The position numbers and the translations under genes are program-made. The notes beneath the pieces are model-generated. The model was given only the letters and a program-made list of their open reading frames with translations. It had not been told where the DNA came from and did no database searches. This document shows positions 52,761 through 60,932 of a DNA stretch of 64,000 nucleotides, piece by piece. The first letter of the stretch is position 1, and each line of letters opens with the position of its first letter. The stretch is taken from positions 186,001 to 250,000 of the forward strand of contig NZ_BMCH01000002.1 of the NCBI RefSeq assembly GCF_014635085.1, read 5' to 3'. This DNA comes from Asaia siamensis. Its GTDB lineage: Bacteria > Pseudomonadota > Alphaproteobacteria > Acetobacterales > Acetobacteraceae.

Positions 52761-53266
52761 GGTGGTGGGCGGTGAATGTTAGAATTCCGAATGAAATGAT
52801 ATGTATTAAACTCTGTTCATGATCATGGTTTGACAGAAAGAAAACCTGCTTCGTTTCATATGAGATGGAAGAGAGCGGGCTCTCATTTATGATCGAACTA
52901 AATTTCAAATATGACCTATTCCATGTATATATAAATCATAAAAATGTGATGAATGTCATTGATTTGTATTTGTATGGGAGAGGGTGTAAGACGCGTATTT
53001 ATATAATAATAAAAAGGTTTCATTCAAAAATACGTCATAATGAGCGATATATCTCCTTTGAGTTCATGTATCGTTCTTGAATGAACCCATTAAAAAACGT
53101 TTATCATATCAAAGCTGTCAGAGTGAACGTCTCATACGAACATATGATCTGGTATCTATAACTCTTTTTTGTGATTTGCCGGACCCCGCCAACCCGCGCA
53201 AAGGAGGACGGGCCAGGCACGCTGCCCAGCAGCTAGAGGCCTTTTGTAAGACTCAGGAGACACACG
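52761..53266. other. 506-bp very AT-rich divergent promoter region
   Basis: The DNA between the divergent transketolase and permease genes is much more AT-rich than the rest of the window from about 52780 to 53170. A 71-codon frame at 52865-53080 is open but made of AT-driven codons (many Ile, Lys, Tyr, Asn) and has no ribosome-binding site; I do not call it. No known motif is seen. The last 100 bp before the permease carry its ribosome-binding site. Confidence 0.65.
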
Positions 53267-54610
53267 ATGGCAGGCGGGACATTCGTCGGGGGGGCACGGT
53301 CCGCAACCGGCACTCTGCAAGACATCGAACCAAAAACGGCTTTCGAACGCTTCGTATCATGGGCAGGTATTCCGCCGGTCATGATCTGGGGTTTCATCGG
53401 CACGCTGCTCTTCATGATCGGCGATGGCGTGGAAAGCGGCTATCTTTCGCCCTACCTCGTCTCGCTCGGCTTTCAGGAGCATGACGTCGCCGGTCTCTTC
53501 ACCATCTACGGTCTGACCGCTGCCATTTCCGCATGGGCCTCGGGCGCGCTTTCAGACATGTGGGGCAGCCGCAAGGTCATGCTGGTCGGTCTGGCAATCT
53601 GGATCCTCTTTCAGATCGGTTTTCTCGGCTTTGCCCTGCCGTCCAAATCCTGGGCGCTGATCACGCTGTTCTACGGCCTGCGCGGTTTCGGTTATCCACT
53701 CTTCGCTTTCGGCTTCCTCGTCTGGGTTGTCAGCACGGCCCCCGTGCAGAAACTCGGCTCGGCTGTGGGCTGGTTCTGGTTCTGCTTCACGGCAGGTCTG
53801 CCGACGCTTGGCACGACCATTGCGGGTGTCCTTCTGCCGATCATTGGCGGGTATTCCACTCTGTGGGTTGCGCTGAGCTTCGTTATCTTCGGCGGTGGTC
53901 TGGCTCTTCTGGGCATGCAGCGCGTGCCGCGTGTCGAGACAGGGAACAAGGGGGCTATCAAAACCCTGTTCATGTCGCTCGCCATTGGCTGGCAGCGTCC
54001 GAAAGTGGGTATCGGCTGCATCGTGCGCGCCATCAACACGTCTGCCGAGTTCGGCTTCCTGGTGTTCATGCCGCTCTATTTCACCCATACGCTTGGCTTC
54101 ACCATGGGCCAGTGGCTGGCAGTTCTTCAGGCTATCTTCATCAGCAACATCTTCTTCAACCTGTTCCTGGGCATCATCAGTGACAAGCTGAGCTGGAGAT
54201 ATACGGTTCTGATCATGGGTGGCGTTGGCTCCACGCTGAGCACCATGGCCCTGTATTTCGCACCGACCCTGCTCGGCCCTGACCATCTTTTCATCGTCAT
54301 GATCGCCGGCGCCTTCTATGGCATGACCCTCGCTGGTTATGTGCCGCTCTCTGCCCTGATGCCCTACCTGGCTCCCGAGAACAAAGCTGCCGCCATGTCG
54401 CTGCTCAATCTCGGTGCTGGCGCCAGCGTCTGGATCGGCCCGGCCATCGTCTACATCTTCGAGCCTGCCTTCGGCGTGTTCGGTGTGATGGTTGTCTACT
54501 CCATCATCTACTGCATCAGTGCGATCCTGACCTACTTCCTGAAGCTCGACCCGGAGGTGGAAGCCCATCTCCACGCTACCCGAGCTTCAGCCAAGGGGCT
54601 GGCTCACTAA
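53267..54610 (+). CDS. MFS transporter, polyol-permease type
   Basis: A 447-residue inner-membrane protein with 12 predicted helices in two halves. GALSDMWGSRKVMLVG is the loop 2-3 signature (GxxxDxxGxRK). The sequence IWGFIGTLLFMIGDGVESGYLSPYLVSLGF and ISDKLSWRYTVLIMGGVGSTL are reminiscent of ribitol/arabitol (RbtT/DalT) permeases. Transport of a pentitol fits the adjacent transketolase and dehydrogenase, but this is inference. CAGGAGA before the ATG gives a good start. A strong terminator follows. Confidence 0.87.
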   Translation: MAGGTFVGGARSATGTLQDIEPKTAFERFVSWAGIPPVMIWGFIGTLLFMIGDGVESGYLSPYLVSLGFQEHDVAGLFTIYGLTAAISAWASGALSDMWGSRKVMLVGLAIWILFQIGFLGFALPSKSWALITLFYGLRGFGYPLFAFGFLVWVVSTAPVQKLGSAVGWFWFCFTAGLPTLGTTIAGVLLPIIGGYSTLWVALSFVIFGGGLALLGMQRVPRVETGNKGAIKTLFMSLAIGWQRPKVGIGCIVRAINTSAEFGFLVFMPLYFTHTLGFTMGQWLAVLQAIFISNIFFNLFLGIISDKLSWRYTVLIMGGVGSTLSTMALYFAPTLLGPDHLFIVMIAGAFYGMTLAGYVPLSALMPYLAPENKAAAMSLLNLGAGASVWIGPAIVYIFEPAFGVFGVMVVYSIIYCISAILTYFLKLDPEVEAHLHATRASAKGLAH

Positions 54611-54635
54611 TCTCCCGGAAGCATCTGTAAGACGG

Positions 54636-54667
54636 AAAAAGGCGGGGCCCATGGTCCCGCCTTTTTT
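54636..54667 (+). terminator. Rho-independent terminator of the polyol permease gene
   Basis: AAAAAGGCGGG (54636-54646) pairs with CCCGCCTTTTT and continues in six Ts. It may be bidirectional because of the A-run. Confidence 0.92.
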
Positions 54668-54983
54668 GATTCGGGCAGTTTCCAATCATGCATCCCTGAC
54701 TGCGCATAATTAACGATTAGGATAGTGATTTCCATGCCGTAACGGTGTCTCGGTTGTGCCTAGGGTAAATAGGAAGTTTGGCGATCATGGAATAACTTAC
54801 TGATTAATATCGACATTTTCTGGAAATAATGAAGGCCCCCCAGTGTGACATTGTTGCACAATCGTAGCTAAACTTTGTAATAAAGTTGTAACCTGCCTTG
54901 CGAGCGTTAACGAACTCCCGTTACGAAATAGGAATGTTGTGACGATCTTTGTCGCAAAATAACCCATTTTGACGGAATGCCTG
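54668..54983. other. 316-bp upstream region of the large TonB receptor
   Basis: No gene on either strand looks real. The stretch is AT-rich with CGTTAACG at about 54903 and scattered direct-repeat-like TTACGAAAT motifs. It should contain the receptor promoter. No Fur-type 19-bp site stands out by eye. Confidence 0.5.
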
Positions 54984-57900
54984 ATGACGCCCCTCAATCG
55001 AGAGACGAATGAAGCTGCAGGGATCTGCAGCATGGTTGCCCCGTCACCCCGACGGAAACGAGGACTCGCTGCCGGACTGATGGGCGCGACTGCTTGTGTC
55101 GCCCTGTTGCATTTCGCAAGTGAGGCACAGGCACAAACTGTTTCATCGCCTGAAACATCCACGATACCTGCTAATGCTGCCAAGACACCCGCCAAATCCA
55201 GGGTAACAGTGCCTGCGACCAGCACTTCAGCGCGTGCGAAAGTCGTTTCGGCCCGCGTCTCCAACAGCTCTGCGGCCAATGCGTCGTCGGGTGCCGAGAC
55301 CATCATGGTCACGGGTTCGCTGTTCCGCGACCCGAACACGACCAGCGCCTCGCCGATCACCCATATCACCATGAAGGATATGCAGCAGCGCGGCATCAAG
55401 ACCGTCACCGATGCGTTGCAGCTTCTGTCTTCCAACGGTGCGGGCAATCTGACCAATGCCTGGTCGGCCGGTGGCGGCTTTGCTGCTGGCGCTTCTGCCC
55501 CATCACTGCGTGGCCTGAGCACGGATTCGACCCTGGTGCTCATGGACGGTCAGCGTCTGTCCTATTATCCGCTGGCCGATGACGGCGAACGTAACTTCGT
55601 CGACACCAACTGGATGCCGCAATCCATCATGCAGAGCGTCGATGTGCTGCAGGATGGCGGCTCCGCCACTTATGGTGCCGATGCCGTTGCCGGTGTGGTC
55701 AACATGATCACCCGTAAGGAGATCAAGGGCTTTGAGGGCAATGCCGAGGGTGGTCTGACCCAGCGCGGCGATGCGGGCCATCAGCGCCTTTATGCCACCT
55801 GGGGTCATGGCGACCTTCATAAGGACGGCTATAACTTCTATATCAACTCGGAATATCAGCAGGACGACCCGCTCTATTACCGTCAGTTGAACGCGCCCTA
55901 TAATAACGGCGACCTTACCGGTATTGGTGGCAGCAACGGCAACGCCAATATCGTTTCCGATGGGGCAATCACCAATTTCTCGCCTTCCACAACGGCTATC
56001 GTTCGCCCGGTTACGGCCACAGGCACTGGTACAGGCCCGTGGCAGCTCCTGAACCAGCAGGCAGGATGCCGCACCGGCACCGACGGTCTGGTGACAGGCA
56101 CCGTTTCCGGCACGACAGGCGCCAGCCAGGCCTGCTCGTGGAACACACAGAAATATGCCCAGCTGGCGCCCGACCTGCGTCGCGTCAGTGCCACGGCGCA
56201 TTTCACGGCCAATGTCACCGAGCGCTCGCAGCTGACCGCCATGTTTACCTGGTCGCAAGCGCGTTCGATCAGCACCGGTACACCGGCTTCCACCTATGGT
56301 GGTTCGTCCTACAGCCAGGCCAAGCTGGCCACGGCGCAGAACACCTATCTGCCTGTCTATCTGGCTGACGGCTCGCTCAACCCGAACAACCCCTACGCAG
56401 CGCTCGGCGAGCAGGCCCAGGTCAATTACCGTTTCGGCGATCTGCTGCCCACCACGACCGAGACCAGCCAGAATTTCCGTGGCTCGGTGCGTTATAACGG
56501 TTGGCATCCCTCGCGCTGGGGCTCAGACTGGAATTACGACGTCAATTTTGTCGGGATGAACACGCTTCTGAACCAGACTATCACGGGCGTGCCCACGATT
56601 GCCGGTATCCAGAACGCGATCACGAGCGGCAGCTATAATTTTGTCGATCCGTCGCTCAATTCGCAGTCTGTGCTCAATTCGATTGCACCGCGTAATGTAA
56701 TCAATGCGCGCACCCAGGAATATTCGGGCGAAGCGACTCTCAGCAAGGGCCTGTTCCGTCTGCCAGGTGGTATGGCCAAGCTCGCAATCGGTGGCAACAT
56801 CCGTTACGAGGCATTGAATGACCCCAATGCCAATCCGGTCGACACGCTGAATCCGGCCAATCAGTATACCGGCATCATCAACCCTGTGAACGCTCAGGGC
56901 AGTCGTTGGGTCGAGTCCGGCTTCTTCCAGGCAGATGCGCCAATCGTGAAGATGCTGGATGCTGAAGCTTCGGGCCGTTACGATCATTATTCTGAAGGTT
57001 TCAGCCATTTCTCTCCGAAATTCGGTCTGCAGTTCAAGCCGACTGAGAAGCTGACGCTGCGTGGCACGTTCCAGAAGGGCTTCCGCGTTCCGAGCTTTGC
57101 TGAAACGGGCGGGTCCAATGTGGGTTACACGACCTACACACCGACCAATGCCAATTTCATCAGTCAGCATCTGAATGCCAACGGCACGCCCAACAACTAC
57201 GCGCAGAACTACAACATCGGCTCGAATACAGCTGGTAATCCAAACCTGCGTCCCGAAACATCGACCAATTTCTCGGGCGGCCCGATGTTCCGTCCGACGC
57301 GTTGGCTGACGCTCGGGGCTGACTATTATTACATCCGCAAGAATCACTATATCGCGCCGAATCCTGTCGGGACGATCAATGTGGCCAATGCCTATCTTGC
57401 AGGTGAAGCACTCCCCACGGGTGTGACGGTCACGCCAGATGTTGCCGATCCGCAGAACCCGAGTGGCCAGCTTCGTCCGGGCATCATCAATCTGGGTTAT
57501 GTCAACACGAACAAGCTTGTGACTGATGGTTTCGATCTGACCTTTGAAGCCAATACGCAGCTTCCCGGCGTGTTCCGCGAAGTTCATTGGTACAGCAAGG
57601 GCACGGCAACCTTTGTCCGCCGCATGAACCTGACCAATCCTGATGGTTCGGTTTATCGCTTTGCCGGCACGCTCGGTCCTTATGGCGCTGTGTCAGCCTC
57701 GGGTACGCCGCGCTGGCGCGCCAACTGGTCCAATACGCTGTCATGGCGCAAGCTGGCTGTGACGCCGACGGTTTATTACACCAGCGGCTATCGCACGACG
57801 GCAGAAGACCAGACGGGTTCGAACACGGCAGGCAATTGCGCCGATGCCCTTACCTCGAGCAGCTTCGTTCCGAGCGGGCAGTGCAAGGTCAAGGCTTTCT

Positions 57901-58091
57901 GGGACGTCGATCTGACGGTGAACTATCAGTTCAATCGCCGCTGGAGCGCCTATGCCAACGTCTACAACCTGCTTGGCTTCAAATCGCCTTACGATTTCGG
58001 AACCTATGGTGGCTACCTCTACAACTCGTCCTGGTCGCAAAACGGTGTCGTTCTTCGTTCCTTCCAGTTCGGTGTGAAGGTCGTTCTCTGA
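54984..58091 (+). CDS. TonB-dependent receptor
   Basis: A protein of about 1035 residues. It has a signal peptide (RRKRGLAAGLMGATACVALLHFASEAQA) and a Ser/Ala/Thr-rich linker to about residue 95, then the plug domain: ETIMVTGSLFRDPN, SPITHITMKDM, APSLRGLSTDSTLVLMDGQRL and VDVLQDGGSATYGADAVAGVVNMITR. The 22-stranded barrel follows and ends in the aromatic LRSFQFGVKVVL. The plug wording is that of large receptors for sugars or plant compounds rather than siderophores. Placement after the polyol permease may be coincidental, since a strong terminator lies between. The start is unsure: TTG 54969, ATG 54984 or ATG 55032. Confidence 0.88.
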   Translation: MTPLNRETNEAAGICSMVAPSPRRKRGLAAGLMGATACVALLHFASEAQAQTVSSPETSTIPANAAKTPAKSRVTVPATSTSARAKVVSARVSNSSAANASSGAETIMVTGSLFRDPNTTSASPITHITMKDMQQRGIKTVTDALQLLSSNGAGNLTNAWSAGGGFAAGASAPSLRGLSTDSTLVLMDGQRLSYYPLADDGERNFVDTNWMPQSIMQSVDVLQDGGSATYGADAVAGVVNMITRKEIKGFEGNAEGGLTQRGDAGHQRLYATWGHGDLHKDGYNFYINSEYQQDDPLYYRQLNAPYNNGDLTGIGGSNGNANIVSDGAITNFSPSTTAIVRPVTATGTGTGPWQLLNQQAGCRTGTDGLVTGTVSGTTGASQACSWNTQKYAQLAPDLRRVSATAHFTANVTERSQLTAMFTWSQARSISTGTPASTYGGSSYSQAKLATAQNTYLPVYLADGSLNPNNPYAALGEQAQVNYRFGDLLPTTTETSQNFRGSVRYNGWHPSRWGSDWNYDVNFVGMNTLLNQTITGVPTIAGIQNAITSGSYNFVDPSLNSQSVLNSIAPRNVINARTQEYSGEATLSKGLFRLPGGMAKLAIGGNIRYEALNDPNANPVDTLNPANQYTGIINPVNAQGSRWVESGFFQADAPIVKMLDAEASGRYDHYSEGFSHFSPKFGLQFKPTEKLTLRGTFQKGFRVPSFAETGGSNVGYTTYTPTNANFISQHLNANGTPNNYAQNYNIGSNTAGNPNLRPETSTNFSGGPMFRPTRWLTLGADYYYIRKNHYIAPNPVGTINVANAYLAGEALPTGVTVTPDVADPQNPSGQLRPGIINLGYVNTNKLVTDGFDLTFEANTQLPGVFREVHWYSKGTATFVRRMNLTNPDGSVYRFAGTLGPYGAVSASGTPRWRANWSNTLSWRKLAVTPTVYYTSGYRTTAEDQTGSNTAGNCADALTSSSFVPSGQCKVKAFWDVDLTVNYQFNRRWSAYANVYNLLGFKSPYDFGTYGGYLYNSSWSQNGVVLRSFQFGVKVVL

Positions 58092-58113
58092 TCTTTTCAG
58101 AGCGTCTGACACG

Positions 58114-58150
58114 AAAAACCCTCCGGGCTTTGCGGCCCGGAGGGTTTTTT
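58114..58150 (+). terminator. Rho-independent terminator of the TonB receptor gene
   Basis: AAAAACCCTCCGGGC (58114-58128) pairs with GCCCGGAGGGTTTTTT (from 58135) with a six-base loop. One of the strongest terminators in the window; it may also end the opposing aldolase transcript. Confidence 0.93.
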
Positions 58151-58294
58151 ATTGCCCCCGCTCCCCATGCCGTAAGCAGGCTGAAGGGAACGGGCAAAAC
58201 CGGTGCGAGAGCGGCTTATGCAAGGCGGAGCGAGAAAGTGATCGGCGTTGACGATACCGTTCTCGTCTCTGAGTGAAGAACGGAGGGGCTGGTA

Positions 58295-59029
58295 TCAGTT
58301 CCTATAATCGGGCTGTTCGCGGTCCAGCTTGCGGCGCAAGGCTTTCCAGATCATCTGGCCCTGATCGGGGTCGGTTTCGAACTGGGCACGCGCGCGCAGC
58401 ACTTCGGCTTCGCTGGGGCAATGGAGTGGCGCACCGGTCGATTGCGCGGCCAGCTGCACGCGGCAGGCCTGTTCGAGATAATACATGCGATAAAAGGCCT
58501 GAGCGACGGAACTGCCTATGGTGAGCAGGCCGTGATTCTGCAGGATCAGCCCCATATTGTCGCCCAGATCGCGCACCAGACGTTCGCGCTCGCTCAGATT
58601 GTCATCTGCTGCGATGCCCTCATAGGGGTGAAATCCGATACGTCCGTAGAACTCCATATTGATCTGGTTGAGCGGCAGAATGCCGTCCTTCTGGGCGGCG
58701 ATGGCCATGCCTGCCAGGGTATGGCTGTGCATCACACAGGCCGCATCGGGATGGGCACGATGGACGGCGGAATGAATGACGAACCCTGCCGGGTTGACCG
58801 GCCAGCTTGTTTCCTGCTGTGGGTGACCTTCTGAATCCACCACGACAAGCGAGCTTGCCGTGATTTCTTCGAACAGCAACCCGTAGGGATTGACCAGAAA
58901 GCGATGCCCTTCTCCCGGCAGGCGCACGGAGAGATGGGTATAGACCATGTCTGTCAGATCGAACTGCGCATAAAGGCGATAGGCCGCAGCCAGTTCCTCG
59001 CGCAGTTCCTGTTCCGTCTGAGCCGTCAC
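58295..59029 (-). CDS. Class II aldolase/adducin-family protein
   Basis: A 244-residue protein. The metal site is in CVMHSHTLAGMAIAA (two His near residue 100) and LILQNHGLLTIGSS (third His), with DMVYTHLSVRLPGEGHRFLVNPYGLLFEEITASSLVVVD as the family start. It therefore belongs to the fuculose-phosphate aldolase/adducin fold, but the aldolase proton donor cannot be assigned, so it may be a decarboxylase or epimerase-type member. The GTG start at 59029 overlaps the oxygenase stop (GTGA). An AGGGG before it acts as ribosome-binding site. It is the last gene of the 58.3-64 kb minus-strand cluster. Confidence 0.82.
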   Translation of the reverse strand: MTAQTEQELREELAAAYRLYAQFDLTDMVYTHLSVRLPGEGHRFLVNPYGLLFEEITASSLVVVDSEGHPQQETSWPVNPAGFVIHSAVHRAHPDAACVMHSHTLAGMAIAAQKDGILPLNQINMEFYGRIGFHPYEGIAADDNLSERERLVRDLGDNMGLILQNHGLLTIGSSVAQAFYRMYYLEQACRVQLAAQSTGAPLHCPSEAEVLRARAQFETDPDQGQMIWKALRRKLDREQPDYRN

Positions 59030-60060
59030 GGTGTCACCCCTGTCTTGCTGAAATGGCCGAATGTATTGGTGCGTCGCGTGTCCTCCGGCAGGGCAATTTC
59101 GCCACGCTCGCGTTTGGCGATGAGATAGGAATAGGTCTGCATGGCCTGAGCCCACATATGATCGCCGATCTTGACGGCCTCATACTCCGTATCGCCTTTT
59201 TCGAAAGCGGGGAGGGGGCGGATTTCGTGATGGTAATCGCAGGCGTAGAAAAGCGGGAAGGAATAACGCTCCTCTTTCACGCTGCGCACACGATGGGCGG
59301 TTGCCACAAAGGCGCCTGCCGTCATCATTTCGAGCATATCCCCGATATTGACGACGAATGTGCCGGGAATGGGGGGCGCATCGATCCATTCGCCGTTGTC
59401 GTTCAGCACTTCCAGACCCGGCTTGTCGGCCAGAAGAATGGTGAAACATTCATAGTCGGTATGGGCGCCAATACCCGGCGCATCCTGCGCCTCGCCGTCA
59501 TAGGGATAGTGGATCATGCGCAGCTTCGACGGGGGGAATTGCGCGACGTCATCGAAAGCGTTTTCATCGAGCCCAAGGGCGAGTGCAAAGCCGCGAAACA
59601 ATACGCGTCCCAGATCGAACACCGCCGCATAATAGGCGCTGGCTTTTTCGCGAAATCCTGGAATTTCCGGCCAGTCATTCGGCCCGAGCAACGGGGTTCC
59701 TGACTGAACGAGTGGGTGGTCAGCAGGCACCTCGAAGCCGATATCGAAGGCTTCCTTATGGTCGGGACGGGATTTGTTGTAGATTTCCTCACCTTCAGGC
59801 ACGAAACCCTTGTGAGAGGCTGAGGCGCCGATATAGCGCTCCATCTTCCTCTCGAAGGGCTGGGCAAAGAAATCCTTTGCCGCCTCACGCACATTCCCGA
59901 TCAGTTCGGGGGCAACCCGATGCCCGGAAATATAGAAAAATCCGATCTTGCTGGCTGCGTGCTGCAGGGCTGCGGCAACTTTCTGACGCTCGGCCTTGTC
60001 ATCGGCATACAGCCCGGCGATGTCGATCACCGGAATGGACGTGAACGTCTCTTCTGTCAT
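59026..60060 (-). CDS. Isopenicillin-N-synthase-family 2-oxoglutarate/Fe(II) oxygenase
   Basis: A 344-residue non-haem iron oxygenase. IPVIDIAGLYADDKAERQKVAAALQHAASKIGFFYISGH is the N-terminal DIOX_N domain. The iron facial triad is His200 and Asp202 (GAHTDYE) and His256 (ATAHRV), and Arg265-Tyr-Ser267 binds the co-substrate carboxylate. FVVNIGDMLEMMTAG is typical. Such enzymes hydroxylate, desaturate or cyclise amino acids, hormones or peptides; the substrate here is unknown. AAGGAG eight bases upstream fixes ATG 60060, one base after the isomerase stop. Downstream it overlaps the aldolase gene. Confidence 0.9.
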   Translation of the reverse strand: MTEETFTSIPVIDIAGLYADDKAERQKVAAALQHAASKIGFFYISGHRVAPELIGNVREAAKDFFAQPFERKMERYIGASASHKGFVPEGEEIYNKSRPDHKEAFDIGFEVPADHPLVQSGTPLLGPNDWPEIPGFREKASAYYAAVFDLGRVLFRGFALALGLDENAFDDVAQFPPSKLRMIHYPYDGEAQDAPGIGAHTDYECFTILLADKPGLEVLNDNGEWIDAPPIPGTFVVNIGDMLEMMTAGAFVATAHRVRSVKEERYSFPLFYACDYHHEIRPLPAFEKGDTEYEAVKIGDHMWAQAMQTYSYLIAKRERGEIALPEDTRRTNTFGHFSKTGVTP

Positions 60061-60061
60061 G

Positions 60062-60922
60062 TCAGAAACTCCTTGTTGGAGATGGAGCAGGGAAACACCC
60101 TGCAAAAGACCTGCGTTGTGCATCAAGCAACCAGCGATTCATGGCATGCCGGTCTGCAACGGGCAGGTTGGTGAAGGGCAGCGTATGCGTATAGCCATCA
60201 GGCCCGCATTCGGGTGTCAGCGTGGTGCACGCATAGCCACGCCGGGCCTGATCCATCCAGATGGTGCGCCAGAAATCCTGATGGAAACGCAAGGCAGCAG
60301 CATGTTCGGGCGCACCGGGATGTGAGACCTGCGGTCCCTGATCATAGCCTACGCGCGCCTGCACATGATGCACGCGCGCGATGAAGGCGCTGAAATCGTC
60401 GCAGGGATCATCGAGCAAACGTTCGCAGCCAACCACCCAATGGCTGATATCGGCTGTGAACAAGGCATCGGGAACCTGGGCGACGACATCGAGCGCGACC
60501 CAGGGAGTGGCGCAGAGCCGGGCGCGATGGGTCTCGAAACTCAGAGTCAGGTCGTGCGTGCGCCCGATCGCCATGGCGCGGGAGATGAAGTCGGCCTGTT
60601 TGGCGGCAGGCCACCGGTCATTCCCGCCCAGAACATTGACAAAACGCGGTGCGAGCAGGGCGGCACGGGCCAGGGCGACGTCCAGATCGGCCAGATGATT
60701 CTCAAGCGAGGCTTCCTGACGGGGCACTACCCCGCCGCCGGTCAGGGCGATGGCGATATAGGGAGCCCCGGTAGTGAGCAACGCCTCGCGACAGGTGGGG
60801 AGGTTCTGCAAATCCGGAATGCGCCCTTCGATCCCGTCAAACCCTTCTGCGCGGGCTTCGGCGATACTGTCGGCCCAGGGGCGGGTATCGCCCCAGAGCG
60901 TGCGATAGGTCTCAAGGCGCAT
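60062..60922 (-). CDS. Sugar phosphate isomerase/epimerase-family TIM barrel protein
   Basis: A 286-residue xylose-isomerase-like barrel. WADSIAEARAEGFDGIEGRI gives strand 1, FVNVLGGNDRW strand 3, LTLSFETHRARL strand 4 with the metal-ligand Glu, LFTADISHWVVGCERLL strand 5 with Asp and His, and CTTLTPECGPDGYTH the last strand. HIVH-like HHVQARVGYDQG near 205 adds another His. The role is unknown. ATG at 60922 follows the TonB receptor stop by ten bases, and its own stop is one base before the oxygenase ATG. It is only distantly like the barrel at 17981. Confidence 0.8.
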   Translation of the reverse strand: MRLETYRTLWGDTRPWADSIAEARAEGFDGIEGRIPDLQNLPTCREALLTTGAPYIAIALTGGGVVPRQEASLENHLADLDVALARAALLAPRFVNVLGGNDRWPAAKQADFISRAMAIGRTHDLTLSFETHRARLCATPWVALDVVAQVPDALFTADISHWVVGCERLLDDPCDDFSAFIARVHHVQARVGYDQGPQVSHPGAPEHAAALRFHQDFWRTIWMDQARRGYACTTLTPECGPDGYTHTLPFTNLPVADRHAMNRWLLDAQRRSFAGCFPAPSPTRSF

Positions 60923-60932
60923 CGCGGCTCCG

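Noticed and set aside
52865-53080. 71-codon AT-rich open frame
   Set aside because: No ribosome-binding site, and residues follow base composition; more likely promoter DNA.
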